From: JBMZCV01 sp049613665
GTDB lineage: Bacteria; Bacteroidota; Bacteroidia; Chitinophagales; UBA2359
Direction of reading: 5' to 3'
NCBI GenBank assembly: GCA_049613665.1
Contig: JBMZCV010000128.1
Span: 1 to 15,485, forward strand
DNA: 15,485 bases
Shown here: one piece after another, positions 13,985-15,485 of the stretch
Numbering within the stretch: position 1 is the first letter of the stretch
How the letters are laid out: each line of letters begins with the position of its first letter
The notes under the pieces: model-generated
What the model was told of the DNA's origin: nothing
What the model saw: the letters and a program-made list of their open reading frames with translations, nothing else
The model's database searches: none
Program-made: the position numbers and the translations under genes

Positions 13985-15121
13985 CTAAAAAGTAAGATTT
14001 AAGCTCGCAAGAGGCATAGCATTTTCCAAATTCTGCTTTGTCATTTCCTTATTTGTTTTATTCAAAAAATGTTGGGGATATATTTGAAAATGATAGCCTA
14101 CTTTATTGTTTTCCTCCTCTTTTTTCTTATTGCTAAACAATTTGTACATACCTACAAAGCCAGCAACAGTACCTAAACCACTCGTGATAAGATATGTTGA
14201 ACTTTCCGTATTATTGTTGCCAATGACATAAGTTGTTCCAAGAGCAAACAAACCACTAACTGCCGCTCCCAAGCTAATCAATGTACCTTGCGAACTCGTA
14301 AAATTTTGTTTTGGCAATTGATGCAAGCCAAAACCCAAACCAGCCATTGATGTAAACATACTTGTTGCAGTATAAAGTTTGCTATCATCAGGGTCGGCCA
14401 ATTGCACAAAACCAATTGGAAGATAACCGCCTATCATGCCCATAGTTTGGATAACAATAGCATCGCCATTTGTGTAATGCTTATCAGACATCAAGAATGC
14501 TCCTGCTGCCATACCTGCCATCGAACTCAAAAATATGGTTGCACCTGTACCACGAATAGCACCTTCTCCACTTCTCTCAGGGAAGCCAAACAGATACGAC
14601 CATCCTACTCCGTAGCCCAAGCCCCAAAGGTGTCCCATATTGATAAGCGAAGTGCGACCAAGTGTCAAGTTATTTTTTTGAACATAGCGATAACCCAAAA
14701 TCGTTTGTCCAATGCTACTCGCCATACCTAACGAAGTCAAAATTTTTGCATCAGGCCCATCTTCTATATTCGGACTAAGCAAAAGCGATAAAGCCAAACC
14801 ATCTTGATAGCCCAATATCTGTCCACCTACTGCGAGAGTTGCAGCAGGTAAAGGCACATTTTTTTTATGCGTCATACCAAAAGAAGTAGCAAAACCTGCT
14901 GCTGTACTCAAAAAATAAGTACCCACTAAAGCTCGGTCTCCTGTTATTCCAAAAATAGACTGAAATGTTATTCCATAAATTCCACCAGATACTGTACTAC
15001 TTCCTACCAACAAAGCACGGCCAGAATTGTTTTGCTCTAAATTATTTTCTGTTTGTCCAAATATACTGACATCAAACAGGAATAAGACCATTAAAAAAAA
15101 TATTACATTAGATAATTTCAT
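13985..15121 (-). CDS. Secreted protein of glycine-rich ~30-residue repeats, function unknown
   Basis: I do not recognise a named family. The start at 15121 (378 residues) is chosen because MKLSNVIFFLMVLFLFDVSIFG|QTENN is a clear signal peptide; an upstream in-frame ATG at 15280 would bury it. Residues ~61-330 form about nine diverged tandem units of 25-31 residues, roughly T-x-G-x3-L-I-x2-G-x3-G-x3-G-x2-Y followed by polar turn residues. Examples are TLGRTSLINMGHLWGLGYG (153-171) and TSSQGTLISLGAAVSG (275-290). The small residues spaced by four (GxxxG) suggest tightly packed helices or a closed repeat fold. After a KKKEEENNK linker (332-340) the protein ends LASLNLTF, a C-terminal Phe as in outer-membrane barrel proteins. 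It may be membrane-associated. It is transcribed alone, convergent with the TolC-family gene. Confidence 0.7.
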   Translation of the reverse strand: MKLSNVIFFLMVLFLFDVSIFGQTENNLEQNNSGRALLVGSSTVSGGIYGITFQSIFGITGDRALVGTYFLSTAAGFATSFGMTHKKNVPLPAATLAVGGQILGYQDGLALSLLLSPNIEDGPDAKILTSLGMASSIGQTILGYRYVQKNNLTLGRTSLINMGHLWGLGYGVGWSYLFGFPERSGEGAIRGTGATIFLSSMAGMAAGAFLMSDKHYTNGDAIVIQTMGMIGGYLPIGFVQLADPDDSKLYTATSMFTSMAGLGFGLHQLPKQNFTSSQGTLISLGAAVSGLFALGTTYVIGNNNTESSTYLITSGLGTVAGFVGMYKLFSNKKKEEENNKVGYHFQIYPQHFLNKTNKEMTKQNLENAMPLASLNLTF

Positions 15122-15131
15122 AGTTTTCTTG

Positions 15132-15190
15132 TCGTTTAAATTTACGTTGTGGCAATTTTGGCTAAAAAATGATATTACGAATTTAAACGA
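15132..15190. promoter_or_regulatory. Inverted repeat just upstream of the repeat-protein gene
   Basis: TCGTTTAAAT (15132-15141) and ATTTAAACGA (15181-15190) are perfect 10-bp inverted copies 39 bases apart, in the region that must hold the promoter of the gene starting at 15121. The half-sites could be regulator contacts. AT-richness makes this tentative. Confidence 0.3.
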
Positions 15191-15267
15191 AAAAAAAATA
15201 GCCCACAAAAAAATACGACGAGCCATTTTTTTTATCAAGCTAAATACTGCGTTTGCCGATTGACCGC

Positions 15268-15302
15268 AAAAAAAAGGCATTTCATCATTTATATTGAAAT
15301 GC
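15268..15302 (-). terminator. Intrinsic terminator of the right-edge gene
   Basis: On the minus strand GCATTTCA (from 15302) pairs with TGAAATGC (ending 15277) around a 10-base loop. One C follows, then eight T (15275-15268). It lies 37 bases after the stop of the partial gene at the right edge. Confidence 0.75.
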
Positions 15303-15339
15303 TATTAAACCTTTTTTCTAAGAAAACATGACATTAGAC

Positions 15340-15485
15340 CTAAAATGACTGATGCAAACTAAGCTGCAACTGTCCTTTGTTGAGCGAACCCGTAATTTGT
15401 CGCATGTAGCCAGCTTGCACTTTTATTTTATCGCTGATGCTATAACCCAAAGCCGCATAAGCACGATTTACGCCAAAAAGCCCAA
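15340..15485 (-). CDS. C-terminal end of an outer-membrane beta-barrel protein (DUF2490-like), 5' end outside window
   Basis: Read on the minus strand, 47 codons are open from the window edge to TAG at 15342-15340. The peptide begins GLFGVNRAYAALGYSISDKI and continues KVQAGYMRQ...LQLSLHQSF. It alternates hydrophobic and polar residues in strand-like blocks (AYAALGYSI, IKVQAGYMRQI, GQLQLSLHQSF) and ends in Phe, as expected of the last strands of an outer-membrane barrel recognised by BAM. The NR.YAALGY...K.QAGY pattern recalls DUF2490 proteins, but the fragment is too short to be sure. A good terminator follows. Confidence 0.6.
   Translation of the reverse strand, partial: GLFGVNRAYAALGYSISDKIKVQAGYMRQITGSLNKGQLQLSLHQSF

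Noticed and set aside
14402..14731. 109-codon plus-strand ORF opposite the repeat protein
   Set aside because: It mirrors the repeat-coding DNA, is rich in His/Cys/Ser/Thr and shows no domain.
15122..15280. 53-residue N-terminal extension of the repeat protein
   Set aside because: The signal peptide starts at 15121; the upstream part contains promoter-like AT-rich sequence and runs into the terminator of the neighbouring gene.

Overview
The window comes from an AT-rich member of the Bacteroidota, most likely a Cytophagales-type gliding or environmental bacterium. It carries the end of PorU, the sortase of the type IX secretion system (T9SS) that is confined to this phylum. Several genes have a TAnnTTTG-type -7 promoter box, and Shine-Dalgarno sequences are mostly absent. 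Lipoprotein and outer-membrane proteins of Bacteroidota type are frequent. I cannot name the genus.

Layout, left to right. (1) The 3' end of porU (+) ends at a perfect 21-bp terminator hairpin. (2) A secreted M23 metallopeptidase (+) faces a kynurenine 3-monooxygenase gene, kmo (-). The 426-bp gap between them holds a palindrome that appears to have been split by a ~147-bp MITE-like insertion. (3) Upstream of kmo lies hflX (-), which has a TTG start and its own strong terminator. (4) A 478-bp gap (5845-6322) holds three tandem 84-86 bp repeats and no gene. (5) A cyclophilin-type PPIase lipoprotein and a secreted carboxypeptidase-regulatory-like protein, both (-). (6) A 384-bp gap (7918-8301) holds the divergent promoters, a duplicated promoter-proximal segment and three identical-armed 27-bp palindromes at 40-41 bp spacing. 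(7) A UvrD/PcrA helicase (+), whose -7 box lies so close to the ATG that the mRNA is probably leaderless. (8) A DUF1015 protein (+) and a TolC-family outer-membrane efflux protein (+). (9) A secreted protein built from glycine-rich ~30-residue repeats (-), facing tolC across a bidirectional terminator. (10) The C-terminus of an outer-membrane beta-barrel protein (-) at the right edge.

Most genes look like single transcription units separated by terminators, so there is no clear multi-gene system. About half of the products act at the cell envelope: PorU, the M23 peptidase, the PPIase lipoprotein, the carboxypeptidase-like protein, the TolC protein and the two terminal outer-membrane candidates. 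I see no defence system, phage, IS transposase, CRISPR array, tRNA or rRNA. The unusual content is intergenic: one apparently nested mobile repeat, a dispersed ~75-bp repeat family in the gaps next to uvrD, tolC and kmo, an 84-bp tandem repeat, and the operator-like palindrome array upstream of uvrD.
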